Positions 6,527-15,001 are shown, numbered from the stretch's first letter. The stretch is 32,531 nt of DNA from an uncultured Ruminococcus sp. (GCA_900550695.1 URTF01000018.1:1-32531); one strand, 5' to 3'. Made by a program: numbers and translations. The notes: generated by a model from the letters alone, not told the origin.

Positions 6527-8469
6527 TTCTTTTCACTTCCGTTTCTGCCGTTAGCCTTGGCATCATTCCTGCCGTGAGTGTTCCCACGGCTGTTTCCGTT
6601 TGCTTTTCCGTGCGAAGTGCCGTGTCCCCTGCCCTTTTCAGCCTGCTTCTGCTTTCGCTCGTTGAGTTCTCGCAGATATTGAGCGTCAGGCTTTACAAGA
6701 CAGTCGGGAGTGCTGCCGATAAGATCGGTTCGGTGCGCTTTCTGTAAAGCCTCAATGCACTTCCGCTGATTCTGCGGACGGAAATACTGCAAAAGCGCCC
6801 TCTGCATACCCTTTTCCTCCGCCGTCTTAGGCACATATACCTTTTCAAGCGTGTAAGGGTCAAGCTCCGTGTAAAACATACAAGTCGAGAGCGTTCCCGG
6901 TGTCGGATAGAAGTCCTGCACCTGCTCGGGACGCATTTTCAGCGACTTTAAGAACAGTGCAAGCTCCACAGCATCATTCAGAGTGCTGCCCGGGTGCGAT
7001 GACATCAGATACGGCACAAGATACTGCTCTTTTCCGATCTGATTCGTCATTCGGTAGAATTTATCCTGAAATTTCTTATAAGCCTCAATGTGCGGCTTGC
7101 CCATTTTGTCAAGTACAGCCGCCGAACAATGCTCGGGCGCAACCTTTAACTGTCCGCTGACGTGATTTTCGATAAGCTCACGCATGAACTCATCGTCCTT
7201 GTCCTCGATCAGATAATCGTAGCGGATACCGCTTCGGATAAATACCTTTTTTACCTTTGGAATTGCCCTTATCTTACGAAGCATTTCAAGATATTCCGTG
7301 TGATCGACAACAAGATTCGGGCAAGGCTCTGGCGCAAGACACTTTTTGCCCTTGCAAAGACCATATTTGAGCTGCTTGTCACAGCTTGTCCGTCTGAAAT
7401 TCGCCGTAGGGCCGCCGACATCGTGAATGTAACCCTTGAAGTTCGGCAAAGTCGTCAGAAGCTTCGCCTCACGCAGAACGCTCTCCTCACTTCGTACAGC
7501 GATTCGCCTGCCCTGATGAAGCGCAATCGAGCAGAAGTTGCAGAACCCGAAACAGCCTCGGTTATGCGTTATCGAAAATTCAACTTCCTTTATGCCCGGA
7601 ACACCGCCCTCTTTCTCATAAATCGGGTGATAAGTCCTCATATATGGCAGCTCGTAAACAGCGTCAAGCTCCTCCGTAGTGAGTACGGGCGAGGGCGCAA
7701 GCTGAACGAGCATCATATCGTCCTGTCGCTGAATGATAGTCTTTCCGTAAACCTCGTCCTGCCAGTCATACTGTATGCGGCAAGCCTTTGCATATTCAGC
7801 CTTGTTCTCTCGGCAAGCCTTTAACGACGGACATTCCACCGCACCGTAAGGCGTGTCAACAGGCTTTACAAGATAAGCCGTTCCCCGAATGTCCTTTAAG
7901 CCGTGAATGTCCTCACCCTTTGCAAGACGTGTGCAGATCTCCGTTATCTGATGCTCGCCCATTCCGTACATGAGCAGATCGGCACCGCTGTCATAAAGTA
8001 TGGACGGACGAACAGCATCGTCCCAGTAATCATAGTGCGCAAATCGGCGAAGCGAAGCCTCCAGGCCGCCAATGGCAATGGGAATGTCACCGTAAGCCTC
8101 ACGCAGCTTTTGGCAGTACACAATGACCGCACGGTCAGGGCGCTTTCCTGCCATTCCTCCCGCCGTGTAAGCATCATCGGAACGCTTTCTCTTTGCGCTC
8201 GTGTAGTGCGCAACCATGCTGTCAATGTTTCCCGAGGTCACAAGGAACGCATACTTCGGTCTGCCAAGCTTCTTGAAATCACGAACACTGTGCCAGTCGG
8301 GCTGTGCAATGATGCCGACCGTGAATCCAAGGCTCTCAACAACTCTCGATATAATGGAAATGCCAAAGCTCGGGTGGTCAACATAGCTGTCCCCCGTGAT
8401 GCAGATAAAGTCAAACTGCTCTATCCCACGCTCCTGCATATCCTCTTTTGATATAGGTAAAAACGGCAT
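6439..8469 (-). CDS. ygiQ: YgiQ-family radical SAM protein (UPF0313)
   Basis: A 676-aa radical SAM protein of the YgiQ/UPF0313 family, whose substrate is unknown. The 4Fe-4S cluster ligands are C306, C310 and C313 in GCFGFCNFCSIA. The N-terminal region (1-260) is the UPF0313 N-domain, and a further conserved C-terminal region ends near 610. The last 60 or so residues are low-complexity, rich in Gly, Asn, His and Lys, and look disordered. The final 88 nt are also read in another frame as the start of the next gene. It is first in the long operon that ends with rsmE. AAAAGGAG lies before the ATG. Confidence 0.93.
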   Translation of the reverse strand: MPFLPISKEDMQERGIEQFDFICITGDSYVDHPSFGISIISRVVESLGFTVGIIAQPDWHSVRDFKKLGRPKYAFLVTSGNIDSMVAHYTSAKRKRSDDAYTAGGMAGKRPDRAVIVYCQKLREAYGDIPIAIGGLEASLRRFAHYDYWDDAVRPSILYDSGADLLMYGMGEHQITEICTRLAKGEDIHGLKDIRGTAYLVKPVDTPYGAVECPSLKACRENKAEYAKACRIQYDWQDEVYGKTIIQRQDDMMLVQLAPSPVLTTEELDAVYELPYMRTYHPIYEKEGGVPGIKEVEFSITHNRGCFGFCNFCSIALHQGRRIAVRSEESVLREAKLLTTLPNFKGYIHDVGGPTANFRRTSCDKQLKYGLCKGKKCLAPEPCPNLVVDHTEYLEMLRKIRAIPKVKKVFIRSGIRYDYLIEDKDDEFMRELIENHVSGQLKVAPEHCSAAVLDKMGKPHIEAYKKFQDKFYRMTNQIGKEQYLVPYLMSSHPGSTLNDAVELALFLKSLKMRPEQVQDFYPTPGTLSTCMFYTELDPYTLEKVYVPKTAEEKGMQRALLQYFRPQNQRKCIEALQKAHRTDLIGSTPDCLVKPDAQYLRELNERKQKQAEKGRGHGTSHGKANGNSRGNTHGRNDAKANGRNGSEKNWQQGKNHRQDHQAHQQHGGKPNRGKNRA

Positions 8470-8502
8470 AAATACTCCTTTTTATTTTCGTAACATACGG
8501 CT

Positions 8503-8612
8503 CAATTCGGAATTCGGAATGCGGAATGCGGAATGCGGAATTATTTTTTCTCCGCAAATTTACCGTAAAAAGCCCAATTCCGTAGGGGCGGATTCTATAT
8601 CCGCCCGTTAAT
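8503..8612 (+). repeat. Left arm of ~100-bp imperfect inverted repeat (heptads + palindrome)
   Basis: Five direct heptads of the form NAATKCG (8503-8538) lead into an AT-rich stretch and then CAATTCCGTAGGGG and a GC-rich palindrome (8586-8606). The whole segment recurs, inverted and diverged, at 9777-9877. The two arms bracket a pair of paralogous membrane protein genes. Roughly three quarters of positions agree by eye. It also forms most of the 177-nt gap before ygiQ, and I see no convincing promoter in that gap. Confidence 0.8.
8586..8606. repeat. REP-like GC-rich palindrome
   Basis: GGGCGGAT and ATCCGCCC form a perfect 8-bp inverted repeat around TCTAT. Short palindromes of this shape (GTAGGGGCGG...CCGCCCG) are scattered through gut Firmicutes genomes and behave like REP or MITE sequences. 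It could fold in RNA from either strand but has no T-run, so it is not a standard terminator. Confidence 0.7.
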
Positions 8613-8646
8613 ATTCTTATTTATAAAAAACATTGTATGGAAGTTT

Positions 8647-9054
8647 TTATTCGATGATCCCCGGCATTGAACTGTCATAACGCCCGAAAAAAATCAATAA
8701 AACCAATGTTATCAGCAAAATACATATCCATATAAAAATCCTGAAAAAAATTCTTATAAGCTTTTCCTTGCAGTAAAAGATATTCGCTGTATGGATAGCA
8801 ATATATCCTCCTATCGTTCCGCCCAATAACGCAGGAACGATACCTGACGCTTTGTTTTTTTCGATCAGTTTGTATGCCGCAATATTCATCGCCAGGATCA
8901 TCGGAACGATCACAAAAGCTCCAATGCGCAAATACGCATAAGACAATAACATTATCACGCCCAAAAACGCCGCCAACCCTTCAAAAAGAAACAGTGAAAC
9001 AGCCAACGCAATTCCGATAATATCAATAATATGCCGTTTTATAATATCAAGCAT
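8647..9054 (-). CDS. Small multipass membrane protein, DUF1294-like (paralogue 1)
   Basis: A 135-aa hydrophobic protein with about four membrane segments. Its core NIAAYKLIEKNKASGIVPAL followed by LGGTIGGYIAIH recalls the DUF1294 pattern (Asn/Lys segment, IP, then GG..G); the match is weak. The frame runs further upstream, but the ATG at 9054 is chosen because a GAGGTG site sits 6 nt before it and the same arrangement recurs in the neighbouring paralogue. Function unknown. It is the downstream member of a tandem duplicate bracketed by inverted repeats, with 79 nt between the genes. Confidence 0.65.
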   Translation of the reverse strand: MLDIIKRHIIDIIGIALAVSLFLFEGLAAFLGVIMLLSYAYLRIGAFVIVPMILAMNIAAYKLIEKNKASGIVPALLGGTIGGYIAIHTANIFYCKEKLIRIFFRIFIWICILLITLVLLIFFGRYDSSMPGIIE

Positions 9055-9133
9055 AGCATACACCTCAGATCGAAATAACAAACGAAGATTCATACGGGAT
9101 CACAGCAGAGCAGTAGCTCCCATTAATTGCGCA

Positions 9134-9685
9134 TCAGTTAATTAAAAAACTAAAATGATAATACCCGACATGGAAAAGCCAAACGGAAAACACAGCCATT
9201 ATGCATATCCATATAAACATCTTAAAGAGTATCTTTATGAACAGCTTTCCGACAAATTCCCGATTTTCAAGATGAACAGCAAGCTCCGCACCGATGATAC
9301 CTCCGAAAAACGCAGGAATTATCCCCGCCTCATTGTTCTTTTTGATCATTATGTATGCCGCAATATTTATCGCCAGAAATATCGGAATTATCACAAAAAA
9401 GCTCACCAGCAAAAGTAAATATCCAATTATCAGAAGAAAATATATCAATGTCGCAAGTCTTTCACTGAAAAACAGCTGCATCGTCAGCACAATGCCAATG
9501 AAGTCGATAATGTGCCGCACGAAAAAGCTTTCCGAAAACGGCTCACCGCCATTATTCTGCTGTACAGCCTCCTCCGAAGCCTCGGAAACGGACTGCGGTG
9601 AACGATCGCTGTTCTTTTTGCGGACTGCGGAAAACAAACCATAGTCAACAATGTCATAAAAAGCGTCAATTATCCTTTTCAGCAT
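9134..9685 (-). CDS. Small multipass membrane protein, DUF1294-like (paralogue 2)
   Basis: A 183-aa paralogue of the next gene: NIAAYIMIKKNNEAGIIPAF followed by FGGIIGAELAVH aligns with the other core, and both share FIWICI later. It differs by an extra hydrophilic segment (about residues 17-52, rich in Ser, Glu and Gln) before the first membrane helix. Start chosen at the ATG at 9685, which has GAGGTG 6 nt upstream, identical in layout to the sister gene. Function unknown. Being upstream, it would be translated first if the two are cotranscribed. Confidence 0.65.
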   Translation of the reverse strand: MLKRIIDAFYDIVDYGLFSAVRKKNSDRSPQSVSEASEEAVQQNNGGEPFSESFFVRHIIDFIGIVLTMQLFFSERLATLIYFLLIIGYLLLLVSFFVIIPIFLAINIAAYIMIKKNNEAGIIPAFFGGIIGAELAVHLENREFVGKLFIKILFKMFIWICIMAVFSVWLFHVGYYHFSFLIN

Positions 9686-9776
9686 AGCATTCACCTCAAA
9701 CCGAGATAACAAACAGACGAGATCACCCAACACAACGGGCATAACGGGACGGGAAATCCACCCTAAATGCAAGGTC

Positions 9777-9877
9777 TATCAACGGGCAGATATAAAATCC
9801 CCCACGGAATTGAGCCTTTCACAGCAAATTTGCAAAGCAAAAACAATTACGCATTACGAATTACGCATTACGCATTA
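9777..9877 (-). repeat. Right arm of ~100-bp imperfect inverted repeat
   Basis: Read on the minus strand this begins with heptads TAATGCG/TAATTCG, passes a GCAAATTTGC block, then CAATTCCGTGGGGG and a decayed form of the palindrome seen in the left arm. It matches 8503-8612 in inverted orientation along almost its whole length, allowing a 2-3 nt gap in the palindrome. Its outermost TAA is the stop codon of ftsK. It fills most of the 189-nt gap between ftsK and paralogue 2; nothing else is recognisable there. Confidence 0.8.
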
Positions 9878-12655
9878 ATCCGATTCTTCCATCTGCGAAA
9901 CCACTTCGTCAAATATCTCCGAACCGCCGTCACCAACGGACTCGGAAACAACGTCCTGATTGATAAGCTTGCGCTTTAACCACATCTCTTTCGTGATAAT
10001 GACTGCACGGGGCTTTGAACCCTCGTAAGGGCCAACAACACCAAGCTCTTCAAGCTGATCCATTATCCTCGCCGCACGGGCATAGCCAAGCTTCAGCTTT
10101 CTCTGTAAGTATGAAACGGAAGCCTGTCCCGCATCGCACAGCACATCAACAGCACGGTCGATGATCTCCTCATCACTGCCGTCACCCGTAGGCACATCGG
10201 AAGAATTGTCACCCTTGCCCTCACCCTTAGGCACAGGCGTAGCCTTTTCTATCTCCTCGATGATCTCGCTCGAATATTCGACCTGACCGCCACTCTTGAT
10301 GAACGAAACGACAGCCTCGACTTCCTTTGTCGAAACGAAACAGCCCTGAACTCGGACAGGCTTCGGTATGCCCTGCGGATAGTAAAGCATATCACCGTAG
10401 CCGAGCAGCTTTTCCGCACCTGCCGTGTCAATGATAGTACGGCTGTCTATCTGCGATGAAACCGTCAGTGCGATCCTCGACGGAATGTTCGCCTTGATAA
10501 GACCCGTGATAACATCAACTGTCGGTCGCTGTGTCGCAATTATAAGGTGCATACCTGCCGCTCTCGCCATCTGCGCAAGTCGGCATATCGAATCTTCGAC
10601 CTCGTTCGAGCAGGCCATCATAAGGTCAGCCAACTCGTCTATCGCAATGACTATCCTCGGCAAAGGCTCAACGCCCTCGGTCTCGGCAGCCATTTCATTG
10701 TATCCGTTAAGGTCACGGACATTGCTGTCCGCAAAAAGCTTGTATCGCTTCAGCATCTCCTGAACCGCCCACGAAAGCGCACCTGCCGCCTTTCTCGGGT
10801 CGGTGACAACAGGGATAAGCAGATGCGGTATGCCGTCATAAACCTTGAATTCAACCATTTTCGGGTCAATAAGTACAAGACGGACTTCATCGGGCGAAGC
10901 ATTGTATAAAATGCTCATAATTATACTGTTTGTACAAACAGATTTACCCGAACCCGTAGTACCTGCAATGATAACGTGCGGAAGCTTCGCAATGTCACCG
11001 ACAATAACTTCACCGTCAATGTTCTTTCCGACAACGAACGAAAGCTTGCTCTTTGCGTGTGAAAACTCTTCGCTCTCGATCATCTCACGGATCGAGACCG
11101 TGTCTTTAACTCGGTTCGGAACTTCGATTCCGACAGCCGCCTTGCCGGGAATAGGCGCTTCGATACGAACGCCTGCCGCCGCAAGATTGAGCGCAATATC
11201 ATCGGCAAGCGCAGTTATCTTGGAAATTTTAACACCTGCACTCGGCTGAAGCTCATACCTCGTAACGGTCGGACCACGGTGAATGTCAACTATCCTCGTC
11301 TGAACGCCGAAGCTCTTCAAAGTGTCAACGAGCGTGTCAGCGTTGTTCTTCATCTCCGCCTCTGCCTGCTCGGAGTTGCTCTCATTGTCAGCCTGCTTCA
11401 AAAGGTCGATCGGAGGGAACGTGTAAACGAAAGCCTCCTGCTTGTTCTCGGTAATTTCGTGCTGAATGTCAGCCGCTGTCGGCGCATCAGGCATATCAAG
11501 CTCCTCGGTCGATCCTATCTTCTCCGAAGCAAGGGTTGACTGCTTCGCAACAGCCTTGCGGTTAGCCATAGCATTGGCAATATCCTTTTTGAGCTGCGGG
11601 TTGTCCTCCTCGGACGAAGCCTTGACCGCACCCGATGAAGCAGCCGCCGAAGCATTTTCCGAAACCTTGTTTGACGAAGCCGAAGCCGCCGAACTTGCCA
11701 CCTTTTTCGGCGCAGCCGCAGCCTTTTTTATAATATCGTCAAGCTCGCTCGATGCCGATTTGAGCTGTTCCTTTGCAAGCTCCTTGTCAGCCTCAACAGC
11801 CTTGTTTCCGACTATCTTTGGCGCAGCCGCAGGAATAACAGAACCCTCGTCTGTGAACTCCTTAGGCGGCTCGGTCAGCGTTCCCGTAGCCTTTATCTGC
11901 TCCGACTGCGAAAGCTTCTGTCCCGCAGGCATCGGAATGTCAACATCGAAGTTCTTCTGCTGCTTTTCTGCGATCTTTTTGGGAACGTCCTCGTTCGGAA
12001 CAGTCTTTTTGCCGTTCCTTGCCCCCGGAGGAGGTACAAAATCGGGCGTTTCAACATAGCTCTCCGCACGGGCAGCGCTCGCCTTTGCAAAACCGTTGCG
12101 CACCATTCTGAAAATGTCAATGACCGTCTTGTTCGCAACTACCATTATATATACGAAGCAGAGCAGCACAACGATTATCGATGCCCCTACCCTCTTGAAA
12201 AGCGCAAGCAAAGGTCCTGCAATGATAATGCTCATCACTCCGCCGCCCCGAAGCTTCTTTCCCTCCGAATACAGCGCAGGAAGTATCTCGTCAAAAAGCC
12301 GCTCTCCCTGCAATTCCCCTGCGAAGAATATCTGTACAAAGCCCGTCAGAAGCAGTATCGCCGCTCCGCACTGAACTAAACGTGTGCTTACATAAAGCTC
12401 CGTCTTATCCATCGCTATCATTATCGAAGCATAGATCATCACTATCGGCACAAGGAACGCAGTCACGCCGAATAGCCCGAGAAAAATATTATGTATCGTG
12501 TTCCAGAGCGACTCACCCTTTATCAGCGTGAAAGCCGCCGCAAGCACACCTGCCGCAAACAGCACCGTTGACCATAAAACCCGATCGTGATGCCTTGCAT
12601 TCTCATTCTGACGGGCGATCTCCTCTTTGCTCGCCTTTGTCTTGTTCTGTGCCAA
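9875..12655 (-). CDS. ftsK: DNA translocase FtsK/SpoIIIE
   Basis: A 926-aa septal DNA pump that moves chromosome DNA through the closing division or sporulation septum. It has four membrane helices in residues 25-175, a long Ala/Ser/Lys/Glu-rich linker (about 185-405), an alpha/beta RecA-like motor with Walker A GTTGSGKS at 565-572 and Walker B IVIAIDELADL near 665, and a C-terminal winged-helix gamma domain (about 845-905) that reads polar KOPS/SRS sites. In Bacillus the equivalent gene beside tepA and ylzJ is spoIIIE; sequence alone does not separate FtsK from SpoIIIE roles. uppP is 14 nt upstream. The stop codon coincides with the end of a heptad repeat. Confidence 0.96.
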   Translation of the reverse strand: MAQNKTKASKEEIARQNENARHHDRVLWSTVLFAAGVLAAAFTLIKGESLWNTIHNIFLGLFGVTAFLVPIVMIYASIMIAMDKTELYVSTRLVQCGAAILLLTGFVQIFFAGELQGERLFDEILPALYSEGKKLRGGGVMSIIIAGPLLALFKRVGASIIVVLLCFVYIMVVANKTVIDIFRMVRNGFAKASAARAESYVETPDFVPPPGARNGKKTVPNEDVPKKIAEKQQKNFDVDIPMPAGQKLSQSEQIKATGTLTEPPKEFTDEGSVIPAAAPKIVGNKAVEADKELAKEQLKSASSELDDIIKKAAAAPKKVASSAASASSNKVSENASAAASSGAVKASSEEDNPQLKKDIANAMANRKAVAKQSTLASEKIGSTEELDMPDAPTAADIQHEITENKQEAFVYTFPPIDLLKQADNESNSEQAEAEMKNNADTLVDTLKSFGVQTRIVDIHRGPTVTRYELQPSAGVKISKITALADDIALNLAAAGVRIEAPIPGKAAVGIEVPNRVKDTVSIREMIESEEFSHAKSKLSFVVGKNIDGEVIVGDIAKLPHVIIAGTTGSGKSVCTNSIIMSILYNASPDEVRLVLIDPKMVEFKVYDGIPHLLIPVVTDPRKAAGALSWAVQEMLKRYKLFADSNVRDLNGYNEMAAETEGVEPLPRIVIAIDELADLMMACSNEVEDSICRLAQMARAAGMHLIIATQRPTVDVITGLIKANIPSRIALTVSSQIDSRTIIDTAGAEKLLGYGDMLYYPQGIPKPVRVQGCFVSTKEVEAVVSFIKSGGQVEYSSEIIEEIEKATPVPKGEGKGDNSSDVPTGDGSDEEIIDRAVDVLCDAGQASVSYLQRKLKLGYARAARIMDQLEELGVVGPYEGSKPRAVIITKEMWLKRKLINQDVVSESVGDGGSEIFDEVVSQMEESD

Positions 12656-12669
12656 ATCTATTCCTCCAA

Positions 12670-13551
12670 TTATTTCGCAGCTATCATCTCATAAAGATAA
12701 TTTCCGCTTACGTCCTCATAAATTCCTATCGAAAGTACGATTATACCAAGTATAAGCGTGTAAAACGCAAAGATCCTGAATTTGTCCGATACAACGAGCA
12801 GCTTTATAAGCCTTATTGCCAGATATCCCGATACAGCCGCCACAACAAATCCTACAACAAGCGGCAGTATAAGCTCCGAACCTGCTCCCCCGTCATAAGA
12901 AAGCATCTCCGTCAGCGCACCTGCAAGTATTACGGGTATTCCGAGAATAAAACTGTATTCAACAGCGTCCTCACGCTTCAATCCTGCAAAAAGTCCTGCC
13001 GAAATTGTCGAACCCGACCTCGATATGCCCGGCACAAGCGCAATTCCCTGAAATACACCTATCAGAAGTGCCTTTGGCGTTGTTACTTCGCCGCAGGTCA
13101 GCTTGTTCCCGTCGCAAAGCTTGCTCGTAGAAAGGAATAACAGCGCCGAAGTGTAGAGGAAACCGATGCCCTCCGCAATAATGCTCCTGTCCGACTGCAA
13201 TCCCTCGAAGAAATCCTTGAATATGTAAAATCCGAAAAGCGGCAGAATGGAAATTATTATCATAAAGATCATTCTGCGCTCGGGATTCATCTCTTTCCAC
13301 TTGAATTTTCCCGTGAAAATATCCTTTATAAGCTTGAAAAATTCAATTATCAAAGCCTTTATCTTTCCCCAGAACGCAATAAATACCGCAATGAGCGTTC
13401 CAAGATGCAGGAAAACATTCACCAACACTGCACTTTCCCCGTGAATACCGAAAAAATGCTGAAAAACCGATAAATGCCCCGAGCTTGATATCGGCAGGAA
13501 TTCCGATAAGCCTTGAATAAATCCCTGAATAATGCCCTCGATCACTGTCAT
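12670..13551 (-). CDS. uppP: Undecaprenyl-diphosphatase UppP (BacA)
   Basis: A 293-aa integral membrane enzyme that removes a phosphate from undecaprenyl diphosphate to recycle the lipid carrier for peptidoglycan synthesis; extra copies give bacitracin resistance. Both family signatures are present: EGIIQGFIQGLSEFLPISSS at 5-24, with its Glu and Ser residues, and PGISRSGST at 174-182 with the active Arg. About eight hydrophobic segments are visible. It lies between the ylzJ-like gene and ftsK (14 nt), an insertion compared with Bacillus, where tepA, ylzJ and spoIIIE are contiguous. Confidence 0.96.
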   Translation of the reverse strand: MTVIEGIIQGFIQGLSEFLPISSSGHLSVFQHFFGIHGESAVLVNVFLHLGTLIAVFIAFWGKIKALIIEFFKLIKDIFTGKFKWKEMNPERRMIFMIIISILPLFGFYIFKDFFEGLQSDRSIIAEGIGFLYTSALLFLSTSKLCDGNKLTCGEVTTPKALLIGVFQGIALVPGISRSGSTISAGLFAGLKREDAVEYSFILGIPVILAGALTEMLSYDGGAGSELILPLVVGFVVAAVSGYLAIRLIKLLVVSDKFRIFAFYTLILGIIVLSIGIYEDVSGNYLYEMIAAK

Positions 13552-13600
13552 AAAATTTTTCCTCCGTTGTCTTATTTAAAGCGCCCCAAACAGCGCATTT

Positions 13601-13804
13601 TCACTTTTTTGAAGCTGAAAAAGCCACCAAACCGCCCACATCACGAGGCAGCCTGAGCGTTTCCGCCGAAAGCTTGGTGCAGTCCGCAGAAAACAAAGCT
13701 TCATCGTATCCATTAGTACCCTCAGCCGAACGAAGCGCATAAGCCGCCTCACGTTCCTGCGCATACAAAATATCATATTCGCCGATAATAGAGTGAATGA
13801 CCAT
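13601..13804 (-). CDS. YlzJ-like small protein
   Basis: A 67-aa protein beginning MVIHSIIGEYDILYAQ. It matches the YlzJ-like family in size, opening motif and position directly after tepA; the family has no known function. The start at ATG 13804 is preferred over a GTG three codons upstream because that GTG is part of the GGAGGTG ribosome binding site, 6 nt from the ATG. It follows tepA by 15 nt. Sequence similarity is limited, so the call leans on gene order. Confidence 0.65.
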   Translation of the reverse strand: MVIHSIIGEYDILYAQEREAAYALRSAEGTNGYDEALFSADCTKLSAETLRLPRDVGGLVAFSASKK

Positions 13805-13819
13805 TTTCCGCACCTCCGC

Positions 13820-14554
13820 TTACGATACTTCATCGGGATAACGAGGTTCGCCCGTTTCGATAAGCCTGTAAAGCTCCTCAATAGCATCGGACAGACCGCC
13901 AAGCCTGTCAATAAGTCCCTCATTGACCGCAGTTTCGCCGTCAATGACAGTACCCATATCCATCGTAAGCTCACCCGTGTTCATCATAAGCTCCTTGAAA
14001 CGCTGTGCGGAAATGCCGCTGTTTCGGCAAACGAAATTGCTTATCCTGTCCTGCATCTTGTCAAAATAGGATAAGGTCTGCGGAACTCCGAGAACCGTGC
14101 CGCTCATTCGCACAGGGTGGATCGTCATAGTTGCACTCGGCACAATGAAAGAACGCTTCGCCGAAACTGCAAGCGGCACACCGATAGAATGACCGCCGCC
14201 AACAACAATGGATACCGTCGGCGTTTTCATTCCCGCAATAAGCTCCGCAATAGCAAGCCCTGCCTCAACATCACCACCAACCGTGTTGAGAATAATAACA
14301 AGTCCCTCAATCGACCTGTCCTGTTCAACAGCCACAAGCGCAGGCATAATGTGTTCGTACTTGGTCGTCTTGTTCTGCGGCGGAAGAAGATAATGCCCCT
14401 CCACCTGCCCGATTATCGTCAGGCAGTGAATGAGATGCTTCGCATTCTGTGAAGTGACTTCCCCCGTCTTTTCAATAAGCTCCGCACGGTCAAGCGCCTC
14501 ATCGGAAGAGGAATCGCTGTTTTCACTGCCGTTATTTTCATCTTTATCGATCAT
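13820..14554 (-). CDS. tepA: ClpP-like serine protease TepA (YmfB)
   Basis: A 244-aa member of the ClpP/crotonase-fold peptidases, the TepA subfamily associated in Bacillus with protein export and spore-related processing. An acidic, Ser/Asp/Glu-rich N-terminus (1-25) precedes the ClpP core. LNTVGGDVEAGLAIAE (89-104) is the substrate-binding strand; the likely nucleophile is Ser123 in GGGHSIG, with His146 in IHPVR. It is the first gene of the tepA, ylzJ-like, uppP, ftsK cluster, with a consensus promoter about 70 nt upstream and a GGGAGA site. Physiological substrates are unknown. Confidence 0.9.
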   Translation of the reverse strand: MIDKDENNGSENSDSSSDEALDRAELIEKTGEVTSQNAKHLIHCLTIIGQVEGHYLLPPQNKTTKYEHIMPALVAVEQDRSIEGLVIILNTVGGDVEAGLAIAELIAGMKTPTVSIVVGGGHSIGVPLAVSAKRSFIVPSATMTIHPVRMSGTVLGVPQTLSYFDKMQDRISNFVCRNSGISAQRFKELMMNTGELTMDMGTVIDGETAVNEGLIDRLGGLSDAIEELYRLIETGEPRYPDEVS

Positions 14555-14624
14555 ATCTATATCTCCCGAACTGAATTTTCTATATTCCTATTATTTCATT
14601 TTCGGGGCATAAATATACAGTATA

Positions 14625-14653
14625 ATTATAAACCAGTTTTCAGAAAAAGTCAA
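14625..14653 (-). promoter_or_regulatory. Sigma-A promoter for tepA-ylzJ-uppP-ftsK
   Basis: Minus-strand -35 TTGACT (14648-14653), 17-bp spacer, -10 TATAAT (14625-14630). Transcription would begin near 14618, giving a leader of roughly 64 nt before tepA. The -35 lies at the very edge of the repeat unit next door, and an equivalent -35 lies at the same place beside the second copy at 16490. Confidence 0.82.
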
Positions 14654-14660
14654 CCGAAAC

Positions 14661-14961
14661 TAATGCGTAATTCGTAATGCGTAATTCGTAATTATTGCAA
14701 ATGCCACAATTTTCGATAAAGGCAGAGTATATACGCACCCAATTTAGAACATTAGAATTAATTTTTTGCCCTCAACAACAATCTTTCCACATTTCCAAAA
14801 GAATTATGTTAAAACACATTTCCAACATATTATTATAACCCATAAAAAATGCGAAAATCGGCAGATATTGAACCCATAGATCCCTTTTTATATAAAAGTA
14901 AGATTTCCTACCGCTCCACCCGATAAACTATGGTTATGCAATAATTACGCATTACGCATTA
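14661..14961. mobile_element. MITE-like repeat element, copy A
   Basis: A 301-bp non-coding element with inverted heptad ends: TAATGCG/TAATTCG repeats and TAATTATTGC at the left, and the complement GCAATAATTACGC... with CGCATTA at the right. The interior is nearly identical to copy B at 16504-16748, except for about 80 extra bases after the left end. It has no open reading frame of note and no transposase. It lies between tepA and the ATPase terminator and explains most of this gene-free stretch. Confidence 0.82.
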
Positions 14962-14999
14962 AAAAAACGCTGTCCGAAATTGATCGAACAGCGTTTTTG
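14960..14999 (-). terminator. Terminator of the ATPase gene
   Basis: A 12-bp stem (14966-14977 with 14984-14995, one G-U pair on the transcribed strand) with a 6-nt loop and a T-run, starting a few nt after the ATPase stop. T-runs flank both sides, so it may work in both directions. It is almost the same sequence as the terminator after rplQ, which marks it as a duplicated unit. Confidence 0.9.
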
Positions 15000-15001
15000 G
15001 G

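Noticed and set aside
7162..7824. Plus-strand frame of 220 codons opposite ygiQ
   Set aside because: Antisense to a well-supported radical SAM gene; no recognisable domain.
8503..8538. Possible CRISPR or microsatellite
   Set aside because: The units are contiguous heptads with no spacers, and they form part of a larger inverted repeat, so CRISPR is excluded.
13576..13974. Minus-strand frame of 132 codons across the tepA end and the ylzJ-like gene
   Set aside because: It overlaps both supported genes in another frame and has an Arg/Leu/Met-rich shadow composition.
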